Positions 8,603 through 16,696 of a stretch of 64,000 nt of DNA are shown in pieces. The DNA is from Methylibium sp. NZG (lineage in GTDB: Bacteria; Pseudomonadota; Gammaproteobacteria; Burkholderiales; Burkholderiaceae_C). The stretch lies in the NCBI GenBank assembly GCA_001263235.1, contig LGRD01000026.1:62001-126000 (forward strand), given 5' to 3'. The notes beneath the pieces were generated by a model. It was not told the DNA's origin. It saw only the letters and a program-made list of their open reading frames with translations, and searched no databases. The translations under genes were made by a program, and so were the position numbers. Position 1 is the stretch's first letter; the number at the start of each line of letters is the position of its first letter.

Positions 8603-8699
8603 CGGCTGGGGGTCGCACACCCGCCCGAAACCCGGGCCGACGATGCCTTAGAGTCCCTTGCGGCCCAGCGCGGCCCCGCCAAAACCCGGAGACAAGAAG

Positions 8700-9848
8700 A
8701 TGCCCGTGATCACCCACATCGAGGACCTGCGCGTCCTGGCCAAGAAGCGCGTGCCGCGCATGTTCTACGACTACGCCGATTCGGGTTCGTGGACCGAAAG
8801 CACCTACCTCGCCAACGAGAGCGACTTCCAGCGCATCAAGCTGCGCCAGCGCGTGGCAGTGAACATGGAAAACCGCAGCACCGCGACGAAAATGATCGGC
8901 ATCGACGTGGCGATGCCGGTGGCGATCGCGCCGACCGGCCTGACCGGCATGCAGCACGCCGACGGCGAGATCCTGGCGGCGCGCGCGGCCAAGCGCTTCG
9001 GCATCCCGTTCACGCTCTCGACGATGAGCATCTGCTCGATCGAAGACGTGTCGCAAGGCACCGGCGGCCACCCGTTCTGGTTTCAGCTCTACGTGATGAA
9101 GGACCGCGGCTTCATCGAGCGGCTGATCGACCGTGCCAAGGCGGCGAACTGCTCGGCGCTGGTGCTCACGCTCGACCTGCAGATCCTCGGCCAGCGCCAC
9201 AAGGACCTGAAGAACGGCCTGAGCGCACCGCCCAAGCTCACGCTGTCGACGATCGCCAACCTGATGACCAAGCCGCGCTGGGGCCTGGGCATGCTCGGCA
9301 CGAAGCGGCGCGGCTTCGGCAACATCGTCGGCCATGTGTCGGGCATCGAGAACATGGGCTCGCTGTCGGAGTGGACAGCCAAACAGTTCGACACCGCGCT
9401 CAACTGGGGCGACGTCGAGTGGATCAAGAAGCGCTGGGGCGGCAAGCTGATCCTGAAGGGCATCCAGGATGTCGAAGACGCGAAGTTGGCGGTGGGCAGC
9501 GGCGCCGACGCGCTGATCGTGTCCAACCATGGCGGGCGCCAGCTCGACGGCGCCGAATCGTCGATCCGCGCGTTACCGCCGATTGCCGACGCCGTGGGGC
9601 GGCAGATCGAGGTGCACATGGACGGCGGCATCCGCAGCGGGCAGGACGTGCTCAAGGCGCGCGCGCTCGGCGCCCGCGGCACCTACATCGGCCGCGCCTT
9701 CCTGTACGGCCTGGGTGCGATGGGCGAGGCCGGCGTGGACAAGGTGCTGCAGATCATCCACAACGAACTCGACCTGACGATGGCCTTCTGCGGCCACACG
9801 AAGATCGACACGGTGGATCAGGGCATCCTGCTGCCAGGCACGTACTGA
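8700..9848 (+). CDS. lldD: FMN-dependent alpha-hydroxy acid dehydrogenase, L-lactate dehydrogenase type
   Basis: This is a 382-residue TIM-barrel flavoprotein that oxidises L-lactate, or a related 2-hydroxy acid, to the 2-oxo acid and passes electrons to the respiratory chain. The N-terminus MPVITHIEDLRVLAKKRVPR is typical. FMN-binding and catalytic features include PVAIAPTGLTGMQH, the active-site SNHGGRQLDGA near residues 275-285 with the base histidine, and HMDGGIRSGQDVLKA, which binds the phosphate. GGAG-like spacing before the ATG at 8700 (CCGGAG at 8685-8690) supports this start. Glycolate, mandelate and lactate enzymes of this family are hard to separate by eye, so the substrate is probable only. 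The gene is convergent with the metalloprotease gene downstream. Confidence 0.88.
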   Translation: MPVITHIEDLRVLAKKRVPRMFYDYADSGSWTESTYLANESDFQRIKLRQRVAVNMENRSTATKMIGIDVAMPVAIAPTGLTGMQHADGEILAARAAKRFGIPFTLSTMSICSIEDVSQGTGGHPFWFQLYVMKDRGFIERLIDRAKAANCSALVLTLDLQILGQRHKDLKNGLSAPPKLTLSTIANLMTKPRWGLGMLGTKRRGFGNIVGHVSGIENMGSLSEWTAKQFDTALNWGDVEWIKKRWGGKLILKGIQDVEDAKLAVGSGADALIVSNHGGRQLDGAESSIRALPPIADAVGRQIEVHMDGGIRSGQDVLKARALGARGTYIGRAFLYGLGAMGEAGVDKVLQIIHNELDLTMAFCGHTKIDTVDQGILLPGTY

Positions 9849-9876
9849 CGCGCCCACCGCGCGCGACGGGCGGCGG

Positions 9877-10758
9877 CTACAGCTGCCGCGCCTCGAAGGT
9901 GTTGCACTGCGCCACGCTGCCGGTCTGCAAGCCGGTCTTGAACCACCTGACACGCTGCGCGCTGGTGCCGTGGGTGAAGCTCTCAGGGATCACTTGCCCC
10001 TGCGACTTGCGCTGCAAGTTGTCGTCACCGATCTGCGCCGCGGCATTCATGGCTTCTTCGACGTCGCCTTGTTCGAGGATCTGCCGCGCGCTCTGCGCGT
10101 GGTGCGCCCAGACGCCGGCAAAACAATCGGCCTGCAGCTCCAGTCGCACGCTCAAGCCGTTTTGCTGCGCCTCGCTCACGCGGCCGCGCATGCCGTCGAC
10201 CTTGGCAGTGATGCCCATCAGGTGCTGCACGTGGTGGCCGACCTCGTGCGCGATGACGTAGGCCTGCGCAAAGTCGCCCGGCGCGCCCATGCGGGTGCGC
10301 ATGGTTTCGTAAAACGACAGGTCGATGTAGACCTTCTCGTCGCCGGGGCAGTAGAACGGGCCCATCGCCGCCTGGCCGGTGCCGCAGGCGGTGGGCTCGG
10401 CGCCGCGGAACAAGCGCAGCTTGGGCTCGCGGTAGGTGGCGCCCATCTGCTTGAACTGGGCGCGCCAGACGTCTTCGGTGTCGGCCAGCACGGTGGAGAC
10501 GAATTGCGCCATCTTGTCGTCCGCCGGTGGCTTGGTGGCCGGCCCTTGCGAAACCTCCATCGGCGCGCCGCCACCGCTGAGAAGGCCCAGCACGGTGAGC
10601 GGGTTGATGCCGAAGATCCAGCCGGCCACGAGCGCGATGGCGACCGTGCCCAAACCGATGCCACGCCCGCCACCCAGGCGGATACCGCCGCGGCCACCGC
10701 CGCCGCCCGCGCGAGCGTCTTCAACGTTGTCGCTCTGGCGATTGCCTTCCCACTTCAT
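9877..10758 (-). CDS. ypfJ: YpfJ-type neutral zinc metallopeptidase, membrane anchored
   Basis: This is a 293-residue member of the YpfJ family. The start MKWEGNRQSDNVEDAR matches the family's conserved N-terminus, so 10758 was chosen. A glycine-rich cytoplasmic segment is followed by a single transmembrane helix at about residues 35-55. The large extracytoplasmic domain has a zincin motif AHEVGHHVQH near residues 170-179, with the two zinc-binding histidines and the catalytic glutamate, and a downstream LELQADCFAG that could give the third ligand. The biological substrate of this family is unknown. It stands alone between lldD (convergent) and a small unknown gene. The family call is firm. 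Confidence 0.88.
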   Translation of the reverse strand: MKWEGNRQSDNVEDARAGGGGGRGGIRLGGGRGIGLGTVAIALVAGWIFGINPLTVLGLLSGGGAPMEVSQGPATKPPADDKMAQFVSTVLADTEDVWRAQFKQMGATYREPKLRLFRGAEPTACGTGQAAMGPFYCPGDEKVYIDLSFYETMRTRMGAPGDFAQAYVIAHEVGHHVQHLMGITAKVDGMRGRVSEAQQNGLSVRLELQADCFAGVWAHHAQSARQILEQGDVEEAMNAAAQIGDDNLQRKSQGQVIPESFTHGTSAQRVRWFKTGLQTGSVAQCNTFEARQL

Positions 10759-10951
10759 GGTCTCGACTCCTGCAACGACGCTGAGCCTGCAACCAAGGGG
10801 GCGGCAGGAACTCTCGTCGAACAGATGGTACCGCCGGGTCACGCGGCGGGCCACTGCTGAGAGTCCCGATGTCGAACTGCTGAGAGCTGATGGGCGCTGC
10901 AGCGCGCGGGCGGAAGCTGCGGCCGGCGCGGGGCGGCTTCAAACGGATCGC

Positions 10952-11317
10952 TCAGTGCGCGACGGAGCGCTCGGACAGGTCGCGGCGCCGCTGGTCCAGG
11001 CGCTGGCAGGCCTCGAACAACTCCAGCGCGAGCGTGCGCAGCCGCGGTACGCCCAGGCTGTGCGCGATGGCCAGTTGGCGGTAGGCGTAGACAAGATCGA
11101 AGAACAGGCGAGACATCTCGAGCCGGAAGCCTTCGCGCTGCATCAGCGCCTTGAACTCGGCCAACGCCCGCGATTCAACGGCGAGCGATGCGGCAAGCTG
11201 GTGCAGCCACGGGTCTGCGCGATCGGAAACCGGCGGGCCGGCGTCGCTCGAATGCTGCGCGTGGACGGCTCCGGCAGCGGCCACAGGAACCGGGCTTCGT
11301 AGCGTGGGAACAGCCAT
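10952..11317 (-). CDS. Small alpha-helical protein of unknown function
   Basis: This is a 121-residue ORF starting MAVPTLRSPVPVAAAGAV. After a variable, alanine-rich N-terminus, residues from about 35 onward look like an all-helical domain with regular charged and hydrophobic spacing (for example LHQLAASLAVESRALAEFKA and DLVYAYRQLAIAHSLGVPRL). I recognise no named family. Codon third positions match neighbouring genes, and it sits in a gap with no competing ORF of similar quality. Neighbours are a YpfJ protease and dcd, neither of which suggests a role. An earlier in-frame start (11395) would add 26 residues of doubtful character. Confidence 0.55.
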   Translation of the reverse strand: MAVPTLRSPVPVAAAGAVHAQHSSDAGPPVSDRADPWLHQLAASLAVESRALAEFKALMQREGFRLEMSRLFFDLVYAYRQLAIAHSLGVPRLRTLALELFEACQRLDQRRRDLSERSVAH

Positions 11318-11464
11318 GGAACACCTCGCGTGGTTCGTCGCCTCCAGAAAGGGCTGGGGCGTGGCAGCGACCTTAGCCCGGCGCGCCGTGGGCAATGCCG
11401 CGATAAGACCTGGGTTGGTTTGGCAAATCGCACCGATGCGGGCGAACGTGCCGGTGGTGCGGCA

Positions 11465-12040
11465 TCAGGTCTTGGGCAGCGTCACGCCCTTTTGCCCCTG
11501 GTACTTGCCTCCGCGGTCCTTGTAGCTGGTTTCGCAGACGTCGTCTGGGTCGCTCTCGAAGAACAGCACCTGCGCGCAGCCTTCGCCCGCATAGATCTTG
11601 GCCGGCAGCGGCGTGGTGTTGCTGAACTCCAGCGTCACGTAGCCTTCCCACTCAGGCTCAAAGGGCGTGACGTTGACGATGATCCCGCAGCGCGCATACG
11701 TGCTTTTGCCCAGGCAGATGGTCAGCACGTTGCGAGGAATGCGAAAGTACTCGAGCGTGCGCGCCAAGGCGAAGCTGTTCGGCGGGATCACGCAGACATC
11801 GGCATTGATATCGACGAAGCTGCGGGGGTCGAAGTTCTTCGGGTCCACCACCGTGCTGTAGATGTTGGTGAAGACCTTGAACTCGGGCGCGCAACGAATG
11901 TCGTAGCCGTAGCTGCTGGTGCCGTAGCTGACGATCTTCTGGCCGTCGGCCGAGTGGCGAATCTGCCCGGGCTCGAACGGCTCGATCATGCCGGTCTGCT
12001 CGGCCATGCGGCGGATCCACCTGTCGCTCTTGATGCTCAT
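11465..12040 (-). CDS. dcd: dCTP deaminase
   Basis: This is a 191-residue enzyme that deaminates dCTP to dUTP, feeding dTMP synthesis. Its length is standard for the family. The start [15 protein letters not shown] is the conserved N-terminus. Further hallmarks are [17 protein letters not shown] near residues 39-55, the active-site region containing [25 protein letters not shown] (residues split across two strands, about 110-135) and a C-terminal [20 protein letters not shown] hexamer at 12068-12073 on the minus strand is a candidate -10 box, but no good -35 was found. It is a housekeeping gene transcribed alone, divergent from the Mpo1-like gene. Confidence 0.95.
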   Translation of the reverse strand: MSIKSDRWIRRMAEQTGMIEPFEPGQIRHSADGQKIVSYGTSSYGYDIRCAPEFKVFTNIYSTVVDPKNFDPRSFVDINADVCVIPPNSFALARTLEYFRIPRNVLTICLGKSTYARCGIIVNVTPFEPEWEGYVTLEFSNTTPLPAKIYAGEGCAQVLFFESDPDDVCETSYKDRGGKYQGQKGVTLPKT

Positions 12041-12171
12041 GCGTCGCTTTCCGTGAGGTGCGGTGGGATTGTAGGGAGCCACGCAACCGGGGCCCGCAGC
12101 CGGGAAGCAGGTCACACTTCGCCACGGTTTGGCAGTCGCCCCAGGATCGCGATTGACCTAACATTCGTGGT

Positions 12172-12720
12172 ATGCCGACGTCGGAGCCCGTCATGCGCCC
12201 AGCCTTGGACCTCTTGAGCCAGTACGCCCGGTACCACCGCGACCGGCGCAATATCGTGAGTCACTTTGTCGGCGTGCCGATGATCGTCTTCGCGGTCGGT
12301 GTGCTGCTGGCCCGGCCGAGCTTCATGCTGGGCGGCGTCGCGCTGACGCCAGCGTGGATCGTTTTTGCAGCGGTCGCGGCTTGGTACCTGAGCCGAGGGG
12401 ACCTGGGGCTGGGGCTGGCGGTGAGTGCCGCGGTCGGCCTGTTGATGTTGCTGGCGCATGCGGTGGCTGGCCGCAGCGTGGTGGCCTGGCTGGGGTGGGG
12501 CTTGGGCTCACTTGCCGTCGGCTGGCTGATTCAGTTCATCGGCCACTGGTACGAGGGCAAGAAGCCTGCCTTTGTCGACGACCTCATCGGCCTGCTGGTC
12601 GGCCCGATGTTCGTGACCGCCGAAGCGTTGTTCGCCTTCGGCTGGAACCGTCCGCTGTTGGCGGAGATCGAGCGCCGTGCCGGCCCGACCATGCTGCGCG
12701 ATCTGGCCAAGATCGCCTAG
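12172..12720 (+). CDS. Mpo1-like (DUF962/YGL010w) membrane protein
   Basis: This is a 182-residue polytopic protein of the DUF962/Mpo1 family. Yeast Mpo1 is an iron(II)-dependent dioxygenase acting on 2-hydroxy fatty acids in the ER membrane. Here the family signature is seen as QYARYHRDRRNIVSHFVGVP (about residues 17-36) with the two conserved histidines and the asparagine, and later as IQFIGHWYEGKKPAF (near 120-134) with another histidine. Four hydrophobic helices are apparent. ATG at 12172 or at 12193 (MRPALDLLSQYA) are both possible; the shorter form still contains the whole domain. The bacterial function is not established. The fdhD gene is convergent downstream, with an unassigned 127-base gap between. 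Confidence 0.82.
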   Translation: MPTSEPVMRPALDLLSQYARYHRDRRNIVSHFVGVPMIVFAVGVLLARPSFMLGGVALTPAWIVFAAVAAWYLSRGDLGLGLAVSAAVGLLMLLAHAVAGRSVVAWLGWGLGSLAVGWLIQFIGHWYEGKKPAFVDDLIGLLVGPMFVTAEALFAFGWNRPLLAEIERRAGPTMLRDLAKIA

Positions 12721-12847
12721 AGCACGGAGCGAAGGGCGGTTGCCCCGCTGGGCAGGAACGGGCCCCTGCGTGGCCTCGGCGGATCGACCCGCGCAGCGAT
12801 CGGCCTGCTGGGAGAAAGAGCGGGCGCTATGCCCGCGAGTGAGTGCC

Positions 12848-13690
12848 CTACCCCCGCGGCGGCTCGGGCTGCCCGTCGAACCGACCGAAGCCGCTGTAGC
12901 AGACGAAGTGCCGGTTGGTGGCACGCCCGAACAGCGCCAGCCCCAGGCGCTCGCCCAACTCCAGCCCCATTTGCGTCACGCCACTGCGCGACACGATGAT
13001 CGGCACGCCCATCTGCGCCGACTTGATGACCATCTCGCTCGTGAGCCGGCCGGTGGTGTAGAAAATCTTGTCGGCGCCGTTCACACCGTTCATCCACATC
13101 CAGCCGGCAATCGTGTCGATGGCATTGTGGCGGCCCACGTCTTCGACGAAGGTCAACAAGCGGTCTTGCTGAAACAGCGCGCAGCCATGCACCGAGCCGG
13201 CTGACTTGTAGGTGCTCTCCTGCAGCCGCATCGCGCCCAGCAGCGCGTAGAGCGTGGCCTGGCTGAGCCGTGCCGACGGTTCGTCTGCGGGCGGCAGCCG
13301 CAGCGACGTCAGGTCGCTCATCAGGTCTCCGAACACCGTGCCCTGGCCGCAGCCGGTGGTGACGACGCGCTTGGCGGTCTTTTCGTCGAAGCGCTCGATG
13401 CCGGCGCGCGTCTTCACGGCGGCCGCCTCGACGCCCCAATCCACCGTGATCGAGTGAATGTCGGCCACTGTGTCGACGAGCCGCTGGTTGCGCAGGTAGC
13501 CCAGCACCAGCAGTTCAGGCGCCGCGCCGAGGGTCATCAAGGTGACGAGTTCACGCTTGTCGACGAAGACCGTCAGCGCGCGCTCGGCAGGAATCGAAGT
13601 GCGGCGCATCGCGCCGAACTCGTCGAGCACGTCGACCTCGCGGGTGAGTGCGGCCCGCGCGGCGCTCAGGTGGGGCAACAGGGTCGCCAT
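12848..13690 (-). CDS. fdhD: Formate dehydrogenase accessory sulfurtransferase FdhD
   Basis: This is a 280-residue protein that hands sulfur, from a cysteine desulfurase, to the bis-MGD molybdenum cofactor, which formate dehydrogenases need for activity. Seen in the sequence are VTTGCGQGTVFGD near residues 110-122, FVEDVGRHNAIDTIAGWMW near 181-199, and TTGRLTSEMVIKSAQMGVP near 210-228, all family-typical. In the E. coli protein a CxxC pair forms the persulfide loop; here only one cysteine is present in that loop. It is last in the formate dehydrogenase gene order, separated from the structural genes by an intrinsic terminator, so it may have its own promoter in the 13691-13722 gap or rely on read-through. 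Confidence 0.92.
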   Translation of the reverse strand: MATLLPHLSAARAALTREVDVLDEFGAMRRTSIPAERALTVFVDKRELVTLMTLGAAPELLVLGYLRNQRLVDTVADIHSITVDWGVEAAAVKTRAGIERFDEKTAKRVVTTGCGQGTVFGDLMSDLTSLRLPPADEPSARLSQATLYALLGAMRLQESTYKSAGSVHGCALFQQDRLLTFVEDVGRHNAIDTIAGWMWMNGVNGADKIFYTTGRLTSEMVIKSAQMGVPIIVSRSGVTQMGLELGERLGLALFGRATNRHFVCYSGFGRFDGQPEPPRG

Positions 13691-13721
13691 GGACGCAAGG
13701 CAGACAAGTCGAGAGGGTAAG

Positions 13722-13750
13722 AAAAAGGGCCGCTGGTGGCAGCGGCCCTG
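13722..13750 (-). terminator. Intrinsic terminator after the formate dehydrogenase operon
   Basis: On the minus strand a GC-rich hairpin (GGGCCGCT stem arms at 13727-13734 and 13741-13748, six-base loop) is followed by TTTTTC, a classical Rho-independent terminator. It lies 50 bases beyond the stop of the DUF4399 lipoprotein gene and 30 bases before the fdhD start. It therefore closes the structural operon and separates fdhD from it. Confidence 0.85.
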
Positions 13751-13798
13751 ATCAGACGATGACGACGGCAGCGGTGCCGGCAGCGAGGCATCTGCCGG

Positions 13799-14230
13799 CT
13801 ACTTCACCGTCACGGTCAGCGTGGCGCTCATCTCTTTGCCGTAGGACAAGTGGAAGCCGTCGGCAAACTGCATGGTCAGTCTGTACGTCCCTGGCGCGAG
13901 CTTCAGCTCGGCCTCGGTCTGGCCCTTGCCGTAGTGGATGTGCACGTCGTCCACGGGGATGATCTGGCCCGGCGCCATGCTTTCCCGATTGATCAGCAAA
14001 TGGTGGTGACCGGTCCCGGCCACCTGCTCGCCGGCAGGCCTGACTTCCATGCCCTTGAGGCCGAACTTGACCATGAAGGGGCTGGTGACCGTGGCGCCGT
14101 TGGCAGGCGCCACGAAGTACACGCCCTTCGATCCGGCAGGCGCCATGTTGGGGTTGGGTGCGCTGGCGCACGCCCCCAGCAAACCGGCGCACAGCAGTGG
14201 CAGAAGAGTCGAACGAAGCAAATGGCGCAT
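13799..14230 (-). CDS. DUF4399-family exported lipoprotein
   Basis: This is a 143-residue protein starting MRHLLRSTLLPLLCAGLLGA. It has a lipoprotein signal: the lipobox LLGAC places the acylated cysteine at about residue 21. The remainder matches the DUF4399 pattern: VYFVAPANGATVTSPF, GHHHLLIN with a histidine cluster near residue 75, DDVHIHYGKGQTE, and LAPGTYRLTMQFADGFH. The histidines suggest metal binding, but the function is unknown. It is the last gene before the terminator of the formate dehydrogenase operon, 14 bases after another small exported protein. Its link to formate oxidation is inferred from position only. Confidence 0.8.
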   Translation of the reverse strand: MRHLLRSTLLPLLCAGLLGACASAPNPNMAPAGSKGVYFVAPANGATVTSPFMVKFGLKGMEVRPAGEQVAGTGHHHLLINRESMAPGQIIPVDDVHIHYGKGQTEAELKLAPGTYRLTMQFADGFHLSYGKEMSATLTVTVK

Positions 14231-14244
14231 GGCGAGCAATCCCT

Positions 14245-14610
14245 TCAGGATTTTTTGGCCGCAACGGCGGCCGGGGCAGCCGGCGTAGTCGGTGCAGCGG
14301 TGGCGGGCGCGGCGGCGGCCACGCTCGGGTCGACACAAGGCGGCGTCTCGGTCGCCGGCTTGACCTCTTTGCCGGCGGCCTTCATGGAGGCGAAGTACTT
14401 GGCAGCGGCCTTGTCCATCGACTTGCACAACTGAAAGTCAGCCATCTTGTTCGTCAGCGCGGTCTTCGCAGCAGCCTCGGCAGCCTTGGCCTTCGCTTCA
14501 TCCGTCAGGACAGGGACCGGCAACTTGGCCATGGCCGCATGAAACCCCAGCGAGGCCATCAGCACAAACAGCGGGGCTCCATACCGATTCGCAGCAGATC
14601 GCATGGTCAC
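14245..14610 (-). CDS. Small secreted alanine-rich protein in the formate dehydrogenase operon
   Basis: This is a 121-residue protein with a Sec-type signal peptide (MTMRSAANRYGAPLFVLMAS, with probable cleavage after residues near HAAMA). The mature part is lysine- and alanine-rich, with two cysteines (FQLCKSMDK and TPPCVDPS) that might form a disulfide, and an Ala-Pro-Thr-rich tail ending in AKKS. I do not recognise a named family. It is packed 10 bases after the cytochrome b gene and 14 bases before the DUF4399 gene, so it is almost certainly co-transcribed. ATG at 14610 or 14604 are both possible starts. Confidence 0.65.
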   Translation of the reverse strand: MTMRSAANRYGAPLFVLMASLGFHAAMAKLPVPVLTDEAKAKAAEAAAKTALTNKMADFQLCKSMDKAAAKYFASMKAAGKEVKPATETPPCVDPSVAAAAPATAAPTTPAAPAAVAAKKS

Positions 14611-14620
14611 ATCCTCTCAC

Positions 14621-15757
14621 TCAGTGTTGGGCAGCAGGGCGCGCACCCTGGTCGGCCGGCGGGGTCCGCTGGGCTGGAATCTTGCCTGCCTTGATATCGT
14701 CGTGCCAAAGTTCGTGGTGCTCGCGCGCCCAGGCTTCGTCGACGTACCCGGTCTTCATGCCTTGGTACGCGCCCTTCATTCCAATAGTGCCGAGATAGAT
14801 GTGCCCCATGAACATCACCATCATCAGCACCGAGGAGACTCCGTGCACCATGTTGGCGATCTGCATGTTGCCGCGTGAGTAGTTGAAGCCGGGCACAACC
14901 TTGTCGAGCACCAGGCCGGAGGCCACCACGACGATCCCCAGCACAAAAACGCCCGCCCAGAAGATGAGCTTCTCGCCGGCGTTGAAGCGGTGCGAGGGAA
15001 CCTCTGCACCGCCGAGCAGCCCGCCGCCCTTGGCCAACCACGCAAGGTCGCCTTTGCTCGGGAGGTTGTCGCGCACAAAAGTGACGATCACCACCAACAG
15101 CGACACCGCAAACAAGGGCCCGGCAAAGTTGTGCGCAGTCTTCAGCGCGTAGGTGATCCAGCCGAACAAGGTCGAGCCGATGACGGGCAGCAAAAAGTAC
15201 TTTCCGAACGCCATCACGACGCCAGAAACGGCAAGCAAGCAAAACGTGATGGCGTTGGTCCAGTGCGCCGCTCGCTCGAAGTAGGTGAACCGCTCGATCA
15301 GACGCCCCGTGTCGGGCTGGTGCCCGCCGAGCGCACCCTTGCGCCAGTAAAACACCGCGATGGCCAGCGCCGCAATGATCAGCAGCGCGCCGCCGTAGGG
15401 AATGATCAACTGGTTTCGCACCTGCCGCCACGCCTCCCCGGCATTGGTGAACGTTGACCCGGGGTACTGCACGAATGGCTGGATCAGCGTGCCCGCCTCG
15501 GCAGCCGGGAACGACGTGGTGCCTTGAACTTGGCCCGAGTCGCGCACAGCGCGCCAAAACGGCGCGTTGTTGCCGGGCTGGCTCTGCGCGCGTTGCGCAT
15601 TGGACTCGCTGGCCTTCGGCTCGGCAGGAGCCACGAAGCCTGCCGGCGGGCCTGCCTTGGCTGCGTTGTCCTGAGCCAAAGCAGCTCCCATCGAGAGCAG
15701 GAGCGCCGCAAGGGCAACCGCGGCGCTCTGAATCATGCGTTGCGTAGTGTTTGCCAT
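14621..15757 (-). CDS. Formate dehydrogenase gamma subunit (cytochrome b556)
   Basis: This is a 378-residue membrane subunit that takes electrons from the beta subunit through b hemes to quinone. It has an N-terminal signal peptide and a periplasmic extension of about 120 residues. A four-helix cytochrome b core (about residues 120-340) follows, with heme-ligand histidines in YFERAAHWTNA, ALKTAHNFAGP and, in the last helix pair, NMVHGVSSV and MFMGHIYLG. The family-typical GMKGAYQGMKTGYVDEAWA follows the last helix. The length is greater than the E. coli FdnI/FdoI subunit because of the N-terminal extension, as in other betaproteobacterial forms. It lies 22 bases after the small lipoprotein gene. 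Family call firm. Confidence 0.92.
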   Translation of the reverse strand: MANTTQRMIQSAAVALAALLLSMGAALAQDNAAKAGPPAGFVAPAEPKASESNAQRAQSQPGNNAPFWRAVRDSGQVQGTTSFPAAEAGTLIQPFVQYPGSTFTNAGEAWRQVRNQLIIPYGGALLIIAALAIAVFYWRKGALGGHQPDTGRLIERFTYFERAAHWTNAITFCLLAVSGVVMAFGKYFLLPVIGSTLFGWITYALKTAHNFAGPLFAVSLLVVIVTFVRDNLPSKGDLAWLAKGGGLLGGAEVPSHRFNAGEKLIFWAGVFVLGIVVVASGLVLDKVVPGFNYSRGNMQIANMVHGVSSVLMMVMFMGHIYLGTIGMKGAYQGMKTGYVDEAWAREHHELWHDDIKAGKIPAQRTPPADQGARPAAQH

Positions 15758-15779
15758 GTCGGAACCCAGCGTCAGGTAG

Positions 15780-16007
15780 TCACTTCACCTTGGCATATTC
15801 ATCTTGGCCGGAGGCACGAACCCGCATCTGCGCTTCCCAACTGCTGCGGTCACCGTCTTTCCAGCCGGCGGCGCGGTGGGTGTCGCTGCTGGCCTGCCAT
15901 GCCTGCGTGTCAGACTTCCTGGTGGCCGCTTCCTGCGGTTTCTCCCCGCAAGCGGCGAGGGCCCATGTCGAGCAGGCCAGCGCACACACCACCATGGACC
16001 TCATCAT
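15780..16007 (-). CDS. Small lipoprotein between formate dehydrogenase beta and gamma genes
   Basis: This is a 75-residue lipoprotein. The signal MMRSMVVCALACSTWALAA ends in the lipobox LAAC at about residue 20, and the mature chain is polar with several tryptophans (AWQASSDT, AGWKDGDRSSW). Its ATG overlaps the stop of the beta-subunit gene by four bases (ATGA), so translation is coupled. I recognise no named domain; it may be an anchoring or assembly factor for the periplasmic dehydrogenase, which is inference from position. Another ATG three bases downstream is equally possible as start. Confidence 0.7.
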   Translation of the reverse strand: MMRSMVVCALACSTWALAACGEKPQEAATRKSDTQAWQASSDTHRAAGWKDGDRSSWEAQMRVRASGQDEYAKVK

Positions 16008-16639
16008 GACTTGGTTGCCTCGGCAGGCTTCACAGCGGGCGCGCCGCCTTGGCTGGGCTTGCCGTAGGCCGTGCCCCAGCCCCAGACTTCACTGCCCTTG
16101 CCGCGGTTGAGCACGCGGGTGCGGAAGATGTCGGCGACCACGTCGCCGTCGCCGCCGAGCAGAGCCTTGGTGGCGCACATTTCGGCGCAGGCGGGCAGCT
16201 TGCCTTCGGACAGGCGGTTGCGGCCATACTTGTCGTTCTCGGCGCCGCTGCCGTTCGTCTCGGGGCCGCCGGCACAGAAGGTGCACTTGTCCATCTTGCC
16301 GCGCAGGCCGAAGGTGCCGTTGGTCGGGAACTGGGGCGCGCCGAACGGGCAGGCATAGCTGCAGTAACCGCAACCGATGCAGACGTCCTTGTCGTGCAGC
16401 ACCACGCCTTCATCGGTGCGGTAGAAGCAGTCGACCGGGCAGACCGCCATGCAGGGCGCGTCCGCGCAGTGCATGCAGGCCACCGAGATCGACTTCTCGC
16501 CAGCAACGCCGTCGTTCAAAGTGACGACGCGCCTTCTGTTCACACCCCAGGGAACGTTGTGCTCTGCCTTGCAAGCAGTCACACAGCCGTTGCACTCGAT
16601 GCAACGCTCGGCGTCGCAGATGAACTTCATTCTTGCCAT
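16004..16639 (-). CDS. Formate dehydrogenase beta subunit (four [4Fe-4S] clusters)
   Basis: This is a 211-residue electron-transfer subunit. Four cysteine groups are visible: CIECNGCVTACK near residues 13-24, CMHCADAPCMAVCP near 55-68, CIGCGYCSYACP near 86-97, and a split group with KCTFC plus CAEMCATKAL. Together they make the standard four-cubane ferredoxin-like subunit that links the molybdenum active site to the membrane cytochrome. No C-terminal transmembrane helix is visible, unlike E. coli FdnH. Membrane attachment probably depends on the gamma subunit. It is 57 bases after the alpha-subunit stop and overlaps the next gene by four bases. Confidence 0.93.
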   Translation of the reverse strand: MARMKFICDAERCIECNGCVTACKAEHNVPWGVNRRRVVTLNDGVAGEKSISVACMHCADAPCMAVCPVDCFYRTDEGVVLHDKDVCIGCGYCSYACPFGAPQFPTNGTFGLRGKMDKCTFCAGGPETNGSGAENDKYGRNRLSEGKLPACAEMCATKALLGGDGDVVADIFRTRVLNRGKGSEVWGWGTAYGKPSQGGAPAVKPAEATKS

Positions 16640-16696
16640 ATCAATACTCCCAATGTTGAGAACCGAGCCGGCGCCGCGCGCCTCGGAGGGCAGCGA

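Noticed and set aside
12721-12847. Hairpin GCGGGC/GCCCGC near 12823-12839 as a bidirectional terminator
   Set aside because: The stem is six base pairs and lacks a T-run on either side; too weak to list.
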